Shown: positions 17,212 to 25,825, counted from the first letter of the stretch. The stretch: DNA of 64,000 bases from CBDFKU01 sp965248975 (GCA_965248975.1 CBDFKU010000020.1:62001-126000), one strand, 5' to 3'. Made by a program: numbers and translations. The notes: generated by a model from the letters alone, not told the origin.

Positions 17212-17724
17212 TTGGCTAAAAAGGGAGTGAAGACGCCGGAACCTATACGGCAGTTTGTTTTCGAGACAAAGACGAATGCACCCGGGCTTACCGACAGGCA
17301 GATCGTGGACAGGGTCGTGGAAAGATTCGGCGAGGAGGGAAGAATAGACAAATCAACCGTGCAGAGGTTGGTGAAGGGGTTGTACGGCGAACTATACACC
17401 TCCACCGAGGACCCCGGGCAGGCAGAGAGGTCGGGCCACTGGCGTGCCCTTCGAAGCGTTGCCAAGACCCTGAAGGGTCAGATCTATGCGCCATTGCCGC
17501 AGCTGCTGGGCTTCCCATGGCAGATCGGCGACTGGAATGGGGCATTAGAGATCGGCTCCAACTCCATGTGGCATTTCACAACGCAGCTCACGAGCAAATA
17601 CGATGAACTCTTCGGGGCTTCGGAAGACGACGTCCTATTCAAATCTTCGGATGGTCATATCCTATTCAGTGCTTTGAAGGAACACCTCCCGGATGACATC
17701 GCCTGGGATCTTCTCAAGGATTAG
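17212..17724 (+). CDS. Hypothetical protein with N-terminal helix-turn-helix-like region
   Basis: A 170-residue product from a TTG start with GGAGG seven bases upstream. The N-terminus GLTDRQIVDRVVERFGEEGR then IDKSTVQRLVKGLYGE has the shape of a helix-turn-helix. The remainder (LPQLLGFPWQIGDWNGALEI) contains a Trp-rich segment and an acidic C-terminus. No family is recognised. It is 18 bases before the next gene in the same direction and divergent from the Mom-like operon. Confidence 0.7.
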   Translation: MAKKGVKTPEPIRQFVFETKTNAPGLTDRQIVDRVVERFGEEGRIDKSTVQRLVKGLYGELYTSTEDPGQAERSGHWRALRSVAKTLKGQIYAPLPQLLGFPWQIGDWNGALEIGSNSMWHFTTQLTSKYDELFGASEDDVLFKSSDGHILFSALKEHLPDDIAWDLLKD

Positions 17725-17742
17725 GCGAATGGAGTCAGCCAC

Positions 17743-18213
17743 TTGGCACAGACCCTGGACACCCTATCCGAAAGTCTTAAGCAGCGCCCGGAACTGGGTG
17801 GGTATCGATGGCTCGGCGGGGATGAGGACCAGATGGTTGCGGCAGGTCTGACCCATTGGTTGCCTAAGACCGTGGTACTCGAGGTTGCAGAGGTTGTTTG
17901 CGACCTTCCCAGGGCCCACTGGGAGTGGGAGTCGCTTGCGCCAGCACGAGACCGCCCATTGTGGGTGCTGCGCCGAGTTAAGAATGGAGGCTCCCACATA
18001 GATGTCGGGACCGGTCCAGATCAAGATAACCTGAAAACCCTGATGGGACGATACAGCACTTTGAAGGAAGCTATCCGGATGCTTCCTGAGACCCAAGCGG
18101 TGGCCGACGCGAGCCGGGCTGCGGCTATGACGGAGAGAGCCCTGCAGAAAGAACTAAGCCGAATCTCCTACCTGGCTAGGTTCCCGGGGAGGTGCAGTCT
18201 TTGGCCTGCGTAG
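17743..18213 (+). CDS. Hypothetical protein paired with the preceding gene
   Basis: A 156-residue product from a TTG start. Visible segments are ESLKQRPELGGYRWLGGDED, a Trp/Glu-rich centre (HWEWESLAPARDRPLWVLRR) and a helical C-terminal part (STLKEAIRMLPETQAVADAS). The final ten residues (YLARFPGRCSLWPA) look like a changed tail. No family is recognised. Spacing suggests an operon with the 17212 gene. Confidence 0.62.
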   Translation: MAQTLDTLSESLKQRPELGGYRWLGGDEDQMVAAGLTHWLPKTVVLEVAEVVCDLPRAHWEWESLAPARDRPLWVLRRVKNGGSHIDVGTGPDQDNLKTLMGRYSTLKEAIRMLPETQAVADASRAAAMTERALQKELSRISYLARFPGRCSLWPA

Positions 18214-18394
18214 AGTAACGGCCGATAGCAATGCTCTGCTGGAACTGGGGACCATCTAGGTGTCTTTGAGCTAGACCCATTCTCTTTCCCGGACCCGGAA
18301 TTCTCGATGATAGCTTCGGTAAGTGTATCCAACTCACCCTCCACTGCCCTTTTCCCGAACTTGGTTTGTGGTCGCACCTCCAGAGTCTCCCTTG

Positions 18395-18817
18395 CTAACG
18401 TGCTAAATTAAAAGAGGCCTCCTTCACAGAAGCCTTTTGGGACTCAAGCACCCTGACGTGCTCCTCCAGGGTCCGTTTCATCACTACTTCCGCCTCCAAT
18501 TCCCGGATGCGTTCCCGAGCGTCCTCGAGCTGAGAACCAAGAGAGTCCTGCTCGTCTAGCCGCTCGTCCAGCAGTTCAGCCCAGCTTTCTAGCCCGTCGT
18601 TCTCGGTCTCGAGCTCCTTGATCCTGGCCAGGTATACCTCCTCTACCGTAGGGGTTTGCCGCATGCTCGTAGAGGTCCCTTCGTCGCCGCCCTGACATCT
18701 TCGACGCATTTGCCTCTGGACCTTGTACACAGTCCCAGGCGCGTAGCCCACCTCTATGAGCTCACCGCTGGACATCCCGTTGGACCACAGTTCCCTGATC
18801 TCTTCCATGATTCCCAA
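18395..18817 (-). CDS. Coiled-coil protein with N-terminal HTH
   Basis: A 140-residue product. MGIMEEIRELWSNGMSSGEL followed by IEVGYAPGTVYKVQRQMRRR is a plausible helix-turn-helix of the terminase-small-subunit or homeodomain-like kind. Residues 60-135 form a heptad-rich coiled coil (EEVYLARIKELETENDGLES; ARERIRELEAEVVMKRTLEE). It is probably a DNA-binding regulator or structural protein of the element. It faces the 17743 gene. Confidence 0.7.
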   Translation of the reverse strand: MGIMEEIRELWSNGMSSGELIEVGYAPGTVYKVQRQMRRRCQGGDEGTSTSMRQTPTVEEVYLARIKELETENDGLESWAELLDERLDEQDSLGSQLEDARERIRELEAEVVMKRTLEEHVRVLESQKASVKEASFNLAR

Positions 18818-19383
18818 GGTTTACTCTCCTCTCCTGAAAAAGTGGTGTGTAGCGTTCCATGTACGCCGGTGGATGTCAACTCTCCCTAGAGAGGAAAGGA
18901 GCGTCCTGTGGAGTGCATAGGTAGACGCCATACACACCTGGGGACACTTCATAGGGAGCGTTTACCTATAGAGTTTAACCGGCAGGGACCGAGAGAGTGT
19001 CCTCTGCCTAGAGAGAGAAGGATTCGCTGAAGGCAGAGTCGTATACACCCATGTATACGTTTTTCTGAATACGGGACATACGGCTGAGCGGCGACCACGA
19101 GCTGCCTTGTCCGTGCTCTCAGGCTCGACCACAGGACCTACTGTTTTATCATGCCGTACGAGGATTTGAGGGTGTCACAGACCTCCGGTCAGGGGCCTCA
19201 CCGCCATGGTATCTCATCCGGGGCAACGGCACCTCGCTTTGGCATCCAAGGTGGCCGCAAGAGGGCATCTCCGTGGGATATCTGAAAAGAACCAATTTGA
19301 TCCTTACCCGAAGTACTCCACTCCGAAGAGACCCTCTAATCTGCATCCTTCGTGTCCACACCTTCGGGCAGAGTTCGGTACCT
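18818..19383. other. Gene-free stretch with inverted repeats
   Basis: No ORF is convincing over about 560 bases. It holds an ATAGGTAGACGC/GCGTTTACCTAT inverted repeat (18917-18928 with 18958-18969, one mismatch), imperfect CCTAGAGAG repeats near 18885 and 19009, and the CGTATACA palindrome at 19032-19051. It could be a control, replication or attachment region of the preceding element. Confidence 0.45.
19032..19051. repeat. CGTATACA palindrome
   Basis: CGTATACA-CCCA-TGTATACG is a perfect eight-base inverted repeat, matching the core of the site at 14668-14687. It is followed by TTTTT but the stem is too AT-rich for a good terminator. An operator or recombinase-binding site is more likely. 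Confidence 0.5.
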
Positions 19384-19399
19384 TCAGCTCGAAAAGCAG

Positions 19400-19910
19400 G
19401 GAAGGAAGTCCCTGCGCGAATCGGGCCTCCCGGTACCGCTCACCAGGGGGTCAGAAGGAGCCGGGTATGAGCATTGGACCGACATATGCTGCACCAGAAT
19501 GCTATAGGGCTTGTATGTGTAGTAGGGACCGTGGCCGCCCAGCCCCGTCTGCCACATGACGATGATGTCGGGCCGTGTTTCCTTGACGGTGGGAAAGTCG
19601 ATGCCCCAGCGGTCGAGAAAGTTGCTCCTGAAGTTGGTCAAGAACATGTCGGAGATGCCTATCAGTTCCAGGAGAATTTCCCGCCCTTCCGGAGTGCGCA
19701 CGTCGATGGTGACCCGCACCTTGCCCCGCTGGTAATCGGGCTGGCCCTCGCCCCGGGACCAGGCGGGGATGAAGGCCATCTCGTCCAGCACCTTATTGGT
19801 CTCGACCTTCACAACCTGGGCGCCCAGCGACGCCAGGATGCGGCCCGACAACGGAAGGGGTAGGGTCCGAGCTCGACTATGCGGAGCCCCTCCCGCGCCC
19901 TACCGGCCAT
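19400..19910 (-). pseudogene. CaiB family CoA-transferase, frameshifted and truncated
   Basis: An ATG at 19910 opens MAGRAREGLRIVELGPYP. The frame then breaks, and the family sequence continues in another frame as LSGRILASLGAQVVKVETNK, then YQRGKVRVTIDVRTPEGREI and VMWQTGLGGHGPY. Homology stops after about 130 residues of the usual 400, near QHMSVQCS. The gene is therefore both frameshifted near codon 20 and cut short. Its start overlaps the end of the DDN-like gene. Confidence 0.85.
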
Positions 19911-20376
19911 CGCGGTCTCCTCCACCGGGGCTCACCGGGAAGGCGACCAGGACCAACAGGTCCAAGTGATAGAACACGGTCACCGTACGGCGGCCGTATT
20001 TCTCGATGAACATGCCCGACACCCTGTCCACCTCCTCTGGTTCCTCGATGAAACGCCCTTGAGTGCGCCAGCGCCAGGTCCCAACTTGAAGCTGGACTTC
20101 GGGGTGTGCGCTGACGTTCTTCAGCCAGTCGGAAGAGGCGCCCCAACCCGAGAAACAGAAGACGACGTCCCCCTCCCTGACGTACCAGAGGGGGGTCCGC
20201 CGCTCGAAACCGGAAACCCGTCCGATGGTCTTCAGGATCATGACCTTGTGCCCCACCAGGAACCCCAGGCCGAGCTTATAGGCTAACAACGCCCACTTGG
20301 CCAGCCGGCTCCGCAGCCAGCTGGGGCGCAGGGGTCTATTCCCCGGTAGTCGGGACGCTGGTCTCGCGCGACTCAT
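19900..20376 (-). CDS. DDN-like deazaflavin (F420)-dependent nitroreductase family protein
   Basis: A 158-residue split beta-barrel protein of the Ddn/F420-dependent quinone reductase family. Typical segments are KVMILKTIGRVSGFERRTPL, then WYVREGDVVFCFSGWGASSD, WLKNVSAHPEVQLQVG and RTVTVFYHLDLLVLVAF. Members reduce quinones or nitro compounds with F420H2, and such enzymes are common in Chloroflexota and Actinomycetota. It overlaps the membrane-protein gene upstream and the broken CoA-transferase downstream, indicating an original operon. Confidence 0.85.
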   Translation of the reverse strand: MSRARPASRLPGNRPLRPSWLRSRLAKWALLAYKLGLGFLVGHKVMILKTIGRVSGFERRTPLWYVREGDVVFCFSGWGASSDWLKNVSAHPEVQLQVGTWRWRTQGRFIEEPEEVDRVSGMFIEKYGRRTVTVFYHLDLLVLVAFPVSPGGGDRDGR

Positions 20377-20797
20377 CTGGCTTTCCGTTGTCTCCCCGTC
20401 GCAATAGCAACCTCCAGGTCCTTCCGAAAAGATGCAGGGCCAACCCGAATATCAAGAATGCCACGGGGATGTGAACCATCTCCAGTGTCCGTTCGTCCTC
20501 TATCCCGAAGCCGAACACGTGGCCCTGCACGTTCCAGAGGATGGCGAGGATCAAGGTTAGCCATCCCAGCTGCCACTCTTTTGGAAACCGGCCCAAGAAC
20601 CCAAGCGGGGTCAGAACAAACAATACGATTATTCCTGAGATAGTGCCCATGTGTCCGTGGGCATCGAGGAAGCTGATCTTCAACTCGGAGTAGAACCCGG
20701 CAAACGTCAGCCCCTGGGCGACCACGACCAGTACTAGCAAGCCGACAACCCATGCATAGGCACTGGCCACCCTGGGCCGTCCGATGGTTTGAGCCAT
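20336..20797 (-). CDS. Four-helix membrane protein
   Basis: A 153-residue protein with four predicted transmembrane helices: AWVVGLLVLVVVAQGLTFAG, GTISGIIVLFVLTPLGFLG, LGWLTLILAILWNVQGHVFG and VHIPVAFLIFGLALHLFG. Conserved-looking His residues (DAHGHMG; QGHVFG; MVHIP) suggest haem or quinone contact, as in DUF6220-like proteins. The function is not known. It overlaps the DDN-like gene by 41 bases. Confidence 0.75.
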   Translation of the reverse strand: MAQTIGRPRVASAYAWVVGLLVLVVVAQGLTFAGFYSELKISFLDAHGHMGTISGIIVLFVLTPLGFLGRFPKEWQLGWLTLILAILWNVQGHVFGFGIEDERTLEMVHIPVAFLIFGLALHLFGRTWRLLLRRGDNGKPDESRETSVPTTGE

Positions 20798-21038
20798 TCG
20801 AGAGCCTCCTCACGCTGGGTTCAGCAGGAATTTCCCATATCAAGCCGCGCGGGCCCAAGCACCTTTCCATCTTAGACGAGAGCCATGGTAGTATTACTCA
20901 CGAATGCCGTCAACCTTCCCATCAAGCTCACAAAACCATCTGGCGGCGTTCGTGAGTTAGCGGCCGCCAGGCAACGAAGGCAGCTTTCACCACTTTGCAC
21001 TCCCTTCCAACTCCTCCAGGCACGCACCTCCCCCTTGG

Positions 21039-21362
21039 CTACCCCTGATCACCTCCGATGACCCCAAGGATGTTCGCTACCCAAGGCGCTGCTTGGAGCC
21101 CGCCGATACGCTCCAGCACTTGACGGAACACATCCCGAGGCACAGCCACCTCAGCGAGCTGGACCACCAGCCGCCGGGCGTGTCGCACCAGCCGCCCCCC
21201 GATCTTGATGAGCTTGATCTGGACAGTGTGCAACGACCAGTGTTTGACCGCCTTGGGCAGGCATAGCCTGCGGAGGAAGTTCCCCAGGTTGTAGGCCAGG
21301 ATGAACAGAGCCAGCCGCAGGCTGCTAAGGGCCAGGACCAATATTCTTATGGACGGGCTCAT
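21039..21362 (-). pseudogene. IS1380-family transposase, C-terminal remnant
   Basis: The 107 codons carry LALFILAYNLGNFLRRLCLP, AVKHWSLHTVQIKLIKIGGR and LVRHARRLVVQLAEVAVPRD, the conserved end of IS1380-type DDE transposases. All catalytic regions are missing, so only the last quarter of the gene survives. A GACGGGCTCA/TGAGCCCGTC hairpin (21352-21380) lies at its edge. Confidence 0.82.
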
Positions 21363-21714
21363 CCGATGGGTGAGCCCGTCTTGTTGTTAGGTCGGAATTG
21401 AGTGGGGCGTCCTCGAATTGGAGCTTTCTCGCAACGTTCCTGTTACGTAGTCTCCGGGGGACTTGACTGGGCCGCACGAGAATACACCTCCTTTGTCTGT
21501 CCGATTGGTCGATGGACCAGAACTAAAGAATACTGGAGAGTAGAAGGAGTCATTGAAGGGAGGCGCTCCGAAACGGAGACTCCTGCCTCCGTAGGTGCTA
21601 TGGGAGCAGAATAAGGGCTACCAAAAGGACTTCTTTATGAACGCCCTTCTCCACCGGATCTTGAGAATTTGTCCTTCCTGCACTGGTGGGAACCGCCCGC
21701 GGAGGAGCCATTGA
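21363..21714. other. Gene-free stretch after the IS1380 remnant
   Basis: No coding frame or RNA gene is recognised; it probably includes IS1380 debris. Confidence 0.35.
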
Positions 21715-22056
21715 ATGTCTGTTAAAGTCCTGATCGAACGGTGGGTAAAGGCCGGGCATGAAGAAACTGTCTGGGACATGTTGCGCGCCCTCAGGAGCCA
21801 AGCGGTGAGGCAACGTGGATACCTTTACGGAGAGACTTGGCGCTCAATGGACAACCCCAGAATTTTCCTAGTGGTCAGTGTTTGGGGTCGCCGGGAATAT
21901 TGGGAGCGATGGGTGGAAGATGACTTCCGTCGGAAGATGGACGACAGGATCAACGAGATGCTCAGAAAACCTAGCACCGCGAGGGTTTTTGAGGAAGTAG
22001 GTACTATGCCGCCACCGGATCTACAACCAACAAGGAGAAAGCCCCTAAAGCTTTAA
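21715..22056 (+). CDS. ABM-domain (antibiotic biosynthesis monooxygenase-like) protein
   Basis: A 113-residue dimeric ferredoxin-like (ABM) protein: VLIERWVKAGHEETVWDMLR, GYLYGETWRSMDNPRIFLVV, SVWGRREYWERWVEDDFRR. ABM proteins range from haem degraders to small-molecule monooxygenases and stress proteins. No haem ligand pattern is clear. The C-terminal 15 residues (PPDLQPTRRKPLKL) are outside the domain. It stands alone. Confidence 0.78.
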   Translation: MSVKVLIERWVKAGHEETVWDMLRALRSQAVRQRGYLYGETWRSMDNPRIFLVVSVWGRREYWERWVEDDFRRKMDDRINEMLRKPSTARVFEEVGTMPPPDLQPTRRKPLKL

Positions 22057-22110
22057 GCTGCTCAAGTATCGGAATGATCGTCTACAATCTTAAGTGTTCA
22101 ATCCCACGAA

Positions 22111-22140
22111 ATCAGGCCCGGGATTCTGCCCGGGCCTGAT
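22111..22140 (+). terminator. Strong hairpin after the ABM gene
   Basis: ATCAGGCCCGGG and CCCGGGCCTGAT form a perfect 12-base-pair stem around a six-base loop. No T-run follows, so intrinsic termination is uncertain; it may act as a 3'-end stabiliser. A second hairpin (GCCCCCGCTGGCT/AGCCAGCGGGGGC) lies at 22258-22305. Confidence 0.55.
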
Positions 22141-22764
22141 TGAGTTCCTCACCTTTGTTCCCGCGTGCCCGACCATCACGGCCGGGGCATTTGCTCTATC
22201 CCTAGGTGGATGTCAGACGTGGACAATTTACAGGTGCGGAACCGCCGGCTTCCGCGTGCCCCCCGCTGGCTATACATACGTGCTTAGGTCTGAGCCAGCG
22301 GGGGCTGTCTGAGGGCACTTCCAGTCATGATTCCAATCGTACCTTCGAGCCACAGCTGCCTCCTTCCCCACCGGCCTGCATTCACAGGAACAGCCTGTTC
22401 CTCCGCCTCTGCTACCTTAAACGAAACCCCACACACTTTCTTGCTGATTACCACACCATCGTCAACTGTTGTGTGGGACCCTGTAAATGCAGACTAGGTC
22501 AACTCCTACTTGTCCATCCTGGGTCTGTTTGGTGGTGGTTAACTGGTTGACGATAATCGTAATATATCATCTTATGGAACTTGTGTCAACCCTCCACACC
22601 GTCGAGAAAACTTTCACAAATAGTTGTGTATGATTTCACAAAGGTCATATTTCGTCGGTGGTCGTATCGAACGTATAGCCACAGTTTTCAATTTGAAACT
22701 TGAAGGGCAAAAAACACACAGCCAACGAGGGACTTCACTGCGTGGTACGTAAGAGACATTCCTG
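22141..22764. other. Gene-free stretch, AT-rich in its second half
   Basis: It holds the 22258-22305 hairpin and an AT-rich segment (22550-22690) with ATTTCACAAAGGTCAT-like sequence. No gene is supported. Confidence 0.4.
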
Positions 22765-22924
22765 CTACACCGTGGCCGTCAGCAAGTGCACTCCAACCAC
22801 CATCAGTCCCCCGGAAAGAAGCTGGGTCACCCTTGACCCGCTGAACTTGGTCGAGAGCCGAGCTCCCATTTGAGCGCCGACTATGATGCTGATGGTTAGA
22901 GCGCTCACGTTCCACCACCCCAAG
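22765..22924 (-). pseudogene. TauE/SafE-type permease, C-terminal fragment
   Basis: Read leftward, the frame gives GWWNVSALTISIIVGAQMGA then RLSTKFSGSRVTQLLSGGLM and VVGVHLLTATV before TAG. This is the last two-helix unit of TauE/SafE (sulfite exporter-like) permeases, including the GAxxGARLSxKxSG motif. Everything upstream is lost: the fragment ends exactly at the tip of IS-A copy 1 (22925). Confidence 0.7.
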
Positions 22925-22949
22925 TGTTAGCAACCAGCAAAAGTGGGAC

Positions 22950-23168
22950 TGCGATAATCTTTACCGGGCCTCCTTAGCTCGGGTCTGACCCGAAGTGGGA
23001 CCGGCGCAGTGCCTTGAATGTGATCTGTCGACCTCGTTCTCAAGGTGGCCCAACCCCCACCGACCAGGTGAGCAGTGACCTTATAGGAGCCTGGCCATAG
23101 GTCCCGTCGCAGTCCTGTCCTCTCTCCTGGCCGTTCGTAGCCATCTCACTCAAGAACAGGAGGAAGCG
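22950..23168 (+). ncRNA. Candidate bridge RNA region of IS110a
   Basis: The 219-base leader before the transposase contains, in order: AAGTGGGAC (22993-23001), identical to the left target flank; AATGTG (23017-23022), reverse complement of the right target CACATT; TATAGGAGC (23082-23090), identical to the element's right end (24253-24261); and CGCAG (23108-23112), reverse complement of CTGCG at the left junction. The order left/right target guides then left/right donor guides is that of the IS621 bridge RNA. Transcript ends and folding are not established. Confidence 0.6.
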
Positions 23169-24248
23169 GTGACGACTAGTGGTAACTTAGATGGTGTTGC
23201 CAGGGTGATCGTTGGAGTGGACACACATCTGGACGAACACGTGGCTGTAGCAATCGACCACCATGGCGCACGGCTGGGTGAATACCGGCTGGCGACCACA
23301 GCCAAGGGTTACAAAGGCCTGGAGAGCTGGGCTATCGGCCTGGGCGGGGTCGCTACCTTTGGCATCGAAGGTACGGGCTCATATGGAGTGGGGTTGGCTC
23401 GACACCTTGCTCGGTGTGGCCACAAAGTTATCGAGGTCAACCGACCAGACAGGTCCACACGCCGTAGACTGGGCAAAAGCGACCCTCTCGATGCTGAAAT
23501 GGCTGCACGATCCGTTCTCGCTGGGGTGGCCCGGGAGTCTCCCAAATCAGGTGTGGACAAGGTAGAGATGATCCGGGTTCTCAAGATCACCAAGGACTCT
23601 GGGATGAAGGCCCGCACCCAGGCCATGAACCAGATGAAAGCCCTTGTGGTCACCGCACCTGTTGAATTGCGGGAGGATTTGGACGGACTGAATGCACGGA
23701 GGCTTGTGGACCGCTGCCGTAGCTTCCGCCCGGGTCGATTGGCGACGCCGACAGCTGCGGCCAAGCATGCACTTCGGTTACTTGCCCGTCGTCACAGCCA
23801 TCTCACCTACGAGATCGAAGGTATCGACAAGGAGCTGGTCCGGCTCACCGCGGAGACTGCGCCGGCATTGGTCCACACCTTCGGAGTCGGAGCAGACACC
23901 GCAGCCACGCTTCTCGTTACTGCCGGCAGCAATCCCGAGCGACTGAGGTCGGAGTCCGCCTTCGCCGCCCTGTGCGGAGTAAACCCCATCCTTGCCTCTT
24001 CAGGCAAGACCAACCGCCATCGATTGAATCGCGGAGGCGATCGACACGCCAATGCCGCACTCTATCGCGTTGTCCTTGTGCGACTCCGCCACGACGAGCG
24101 GACGAGGGAATATATGCAGCGTCGTACGAGAGAGGGGATGACAAAGCCTGAGATCATCCGCTGTCTCAAACGCTACGTTGCTCGTCAGGTCTTTGCCATC
24201 TTGAGTGAGTTGGGACGTAAGAACCTGGCCTTACCAGCAGCTGCTTGA
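23169..24248 (+). CDS. IS110-family transposase (DEDD recombinase)
   Basis: A 359-residue transposase. The N-terminal RuvC-like DEDD domain starts VIVGVDTHLDEHVAVAIDHH and includes TFGIEGTGSYGVGLARHL and LGKSDPLDAEMAA. The C-terminal transposase_20 part has LVHTFGVGADTAATLLVTAG and FAALCGVNPILASSGKTNRH, with the Ser expected as nucleophile. The start is GTG, four bases after AGGAGGAAGC. It appears intact, of IS116/IS110/IS902 type. Confidence 0.93.
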   Translation: MTTSGNLDGVARVIVGVDTHLDEHVAVAIDHHGARLGEYRLATTAKGYKGLESWAIGLGGVATFGIEGTGSYGVGLARHLARCGHKVIEVNRPDRSTRRRLGKSDPLDAEMAARSVLAGVARESPKSGVDKVEMIRVLKITKDSGMKARTQAMNQMKALVVTAPVELREDLDGLNARRLVDRCRSFRPGRLATPTAAAKHALRLLARRHSHLTYEIEGIDKELVRLTAETAPALVHTFGVGADTAATLLVTAGSNPERLRSESAFAALCGVNPILASSGKTNRHRLNRGGDRHANAALYRVVLVRLRHDERTREYMQRRTREGMTKPEIIRCLKRYVARQVFAILSELGRKNLALPAAA

Positions 24249-24282
24249 CATCTATAGGAGCATCACATTGGGACCCGAGAGA

Positions 24283-25269
24283 TCAGGTGCTGGATGGGGG
24301 TCTGGTGAGCTCTCTGAGGGCCCTGTTATAGCGTCTGCGGTTTTGGATGGTTTTGGCCTTCACCTCCTTTCTGCGTTGTAGGATCTCTTGCCGTCTTCCC
24401 TTGAGCACGTCAGATGGTGTCACGTTGGCCAGGGCCTTGTGATAGCGCCGGTAGTTGTAGTAGCTGACGAACGCCGCGATAGCCGCATCGAGGTCAGAGG
24501 GCAACTCATAGGGCACCTGGTTTACGTCCCGTTTGATGCTCTGGTGGTAGCGCTCCAGCTTCCCGTTGGTCTGAGGGTGGAAAGGGGTTGCCAGGATGTG
24601 CTTGATGCCAACCATACCCAGGTAGTCCCTGAATGCCCTCGAGACATAGCCCGGGCCGTTGTCACTCAGCAGCCTAGTGCGGTCTGTGACTGGAACTTGA
24701 TCCATGCCGGTCCTGTCCACAGCATCCTGGACCACCTCGATGAAGGAGTCGGCCGTCATGTCTTCCTGGAGCCTGTGAGCCAGGATGAAGCGGGAGTAGT
24801 CGTCCATCACGGTCACCAGGTAGTAGTAGCCCCAACCTACTACCCTGAAGTAGGAGGCGTCGGTGGCCCACATCTGGTGAGGGCCTGTGGTCTTGCGGTG
24901 GTACTCCTTACCCGCGGCCAGCTTCATCTCAGGCCTCTTCACCAGACCCTCCCTGCTCAGGATACGGTAGACACTCGACTCTGAGACACTGAAGCCCTGG
25001 TTGTCGGTGATCCACGCGGCCAGCTGACGGCAGCTCAGCTCCGGCATCTCTCTGGCTGCTGCGAGAACTGAGCGTTCTTCCCGAATGCTGAGACGGTTCC
25101 ACGGGGGCTTGCCGCCTCCTGCATGGTCCTCAAGTCCTTGTTGGTCCTGGCGTCTGAGCCACCGGTAGTAGGTGCTCTTAGGGATACCCAACTCGCTGAG
25201 GGCCTTTCGTTTAGGGAGGGGAGACGAGGCTACTTCGGTAAGTACTTCTGCCTTCTCCACGGCGCTCAT
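24283..25269 (-). CDS. IS-A OrfB, IS3-type DDE transposase (copy 1)
   Basis: A 328-residue integrase-type transposase. An N-terminal HTH (LGIPKSTYYRWLRRQDQQGL) is followed by the rve core: MWATDASYFRVVGWGYYYLV with the first Asp, LLSDNGPGYVSRAFRDYLG with the second, and NGKLERYHQSIKRDVNQVPY with the Glu. The C-terminus YYNYRRYHKALANVTPSDVL is typical. Its start overlaps OrfA by four bases (ATGA). This is the only full-length OrfB in the window; copy 3 is cut by IS110b. Confidence 0.93.
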   Translation of the reverse strand: MSAVEKAEVLTEVASSPLPKRKALSELGIPKSTYYRWLRRQDQQGLEDHAGGGKPPWNRLSIREERSVLAAAREMPELSCRQLAAWITDNQGFSVSESSVYRILSREGLVKRPEMKLAAGKEYHRKTTGPHQMWATDASYFRVVGWGYYYLVTVMDDYSRFILAHRLQEDMTADSFIEVVQDAVDRTGMDQVPVTDRTRLLSDNGPGYVSRAFRDYLGMVGIKHILATPFHPQTNGKLERYHQSIKRDVNQVPYELPSDLDAAIAAFVSYYNYRRYHKALANVTPSDVLKGRRQEILQRRKEVKAKTIQNRRRYNRALRELTRPPSST

Positions 25270-25673
25270 CCGCTGGTACCGGTAGCTTCCTGGGGCATGG
25301 GGATGGCCGTTTTTTTGAGACGGTACGCCTCCAGCGACAGATCGGCCACTAGCTCCTTGAGCTCCCCGTTCTCTCTCTTGAGCTGCCCTACCTCATGCTG
25401 AGTGGCGTCCCGCATCGTGTCGCGGGTCAACCTCTCCTTGCCCGCCTCCATGAACTCTTTGGTCCACGAGTAGTAGGAGTGGGGCTTGATCCCCTCCCGC
25501 CGGCACAGGTCGTTGACTGTGACCTCGCGGCGGAAGCCCTCCAGAACAATTCGGATCTTCTCTTCGGGGGTGTACTTACGTCGGGTAGCCGCCTTCACCG
25601 TGCGAACGAAGGACCTCGTCTCCGCGCTCCGTTCCTCGGCGGCCTCTGCTTTGTCTACGTCTGACTGGGACAC
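25266..25673 (-). CDS. IS-A OrfA, HTH protein (copy 1)
   Basis: A 135-residue IS3-type OrfA. The HTH runs RRKYTPEEKIRIVLEGFRRE, VTVNDLCRREGIKPHSYYSW, and a coiled coil (EVGQLKRENGELKELVADLS) follows. The start is GTG with AAAGGAG seven bases upstream. That ribosome site is part of the CTCCTTTCTG (minus-sense) sequence used as an IS110b target in other copies. Confidence 0.92.
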   Translation of the reverse strand: MSQSDVDKAEAAEERSAETRSFVRTVKAATRRKYTPEEKIRIVLEGFRREVTVNDLCRREGIKPHSYYSWTKEFMEAGKERLTRDTMRDATQHEVGQLKRENGELKELVADLSLEAYRLKKTAIPMPQEATGTSG

Positions 25674-25825
25674 ATCTGCTCCTTTCTGTGGGTAACTCTA
25701 CCCTCACTTCAGGAGCTCTCGCCACCCTCCAAACTCTCGGGTTTTCTGAGGTGGACCCCAAAATTCGGACAGGTGGCTAAGAGAGAGTCCCGCTCCTAAA
25801 ATAGGACGGAAACAAGGAGCAGGAC

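Larger units (their letters stand above)
12884..19100. mobile_element. Putative integrated element beside tmRNA (right boundary uncertain)
   Basis: The segment holds a large serine recombinase, a small serine resolvase, Mom-like and ParB-like genes, and three hypothetical genes, and is flanked by ordinary metabolic genes. The left end is set by the recombinase running into tmRNA. By eye I find no second copy of the tmRNA 3' end to mark the right border. The last element-like sequences are the inverted repeats near 18917-19051. Confidence 0.55.
22950..24264 (+). mobile_element. IS110a, IS110-family element inserted in the end of IS-A copy 1
   Basis: Comparison with intact IS-A ends (GTGGGACACATTGGG) shows an insertion of about 1,315 bases after GTGGGAC. 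The element has no inverted repeats and no target duplication, as usual for IS110. Outer sequences are TGCGATAATC... and ...TAGGAGCATC; the junction is ambiguous by one C. Confidence 0.88.

Noticed and set aside
18820..19060. Possible CRISPR-like repeats
   Set aside because: The repeats are few, short and irregular; no array of repeats and spacers and no cas genes are present in the window.
22688..22933. 81-codon minus-strand ORF
   Set aside because: The neighbouring frame encodes a recognisable TauE/SafE C-terminus, so this ORF is a shadow.
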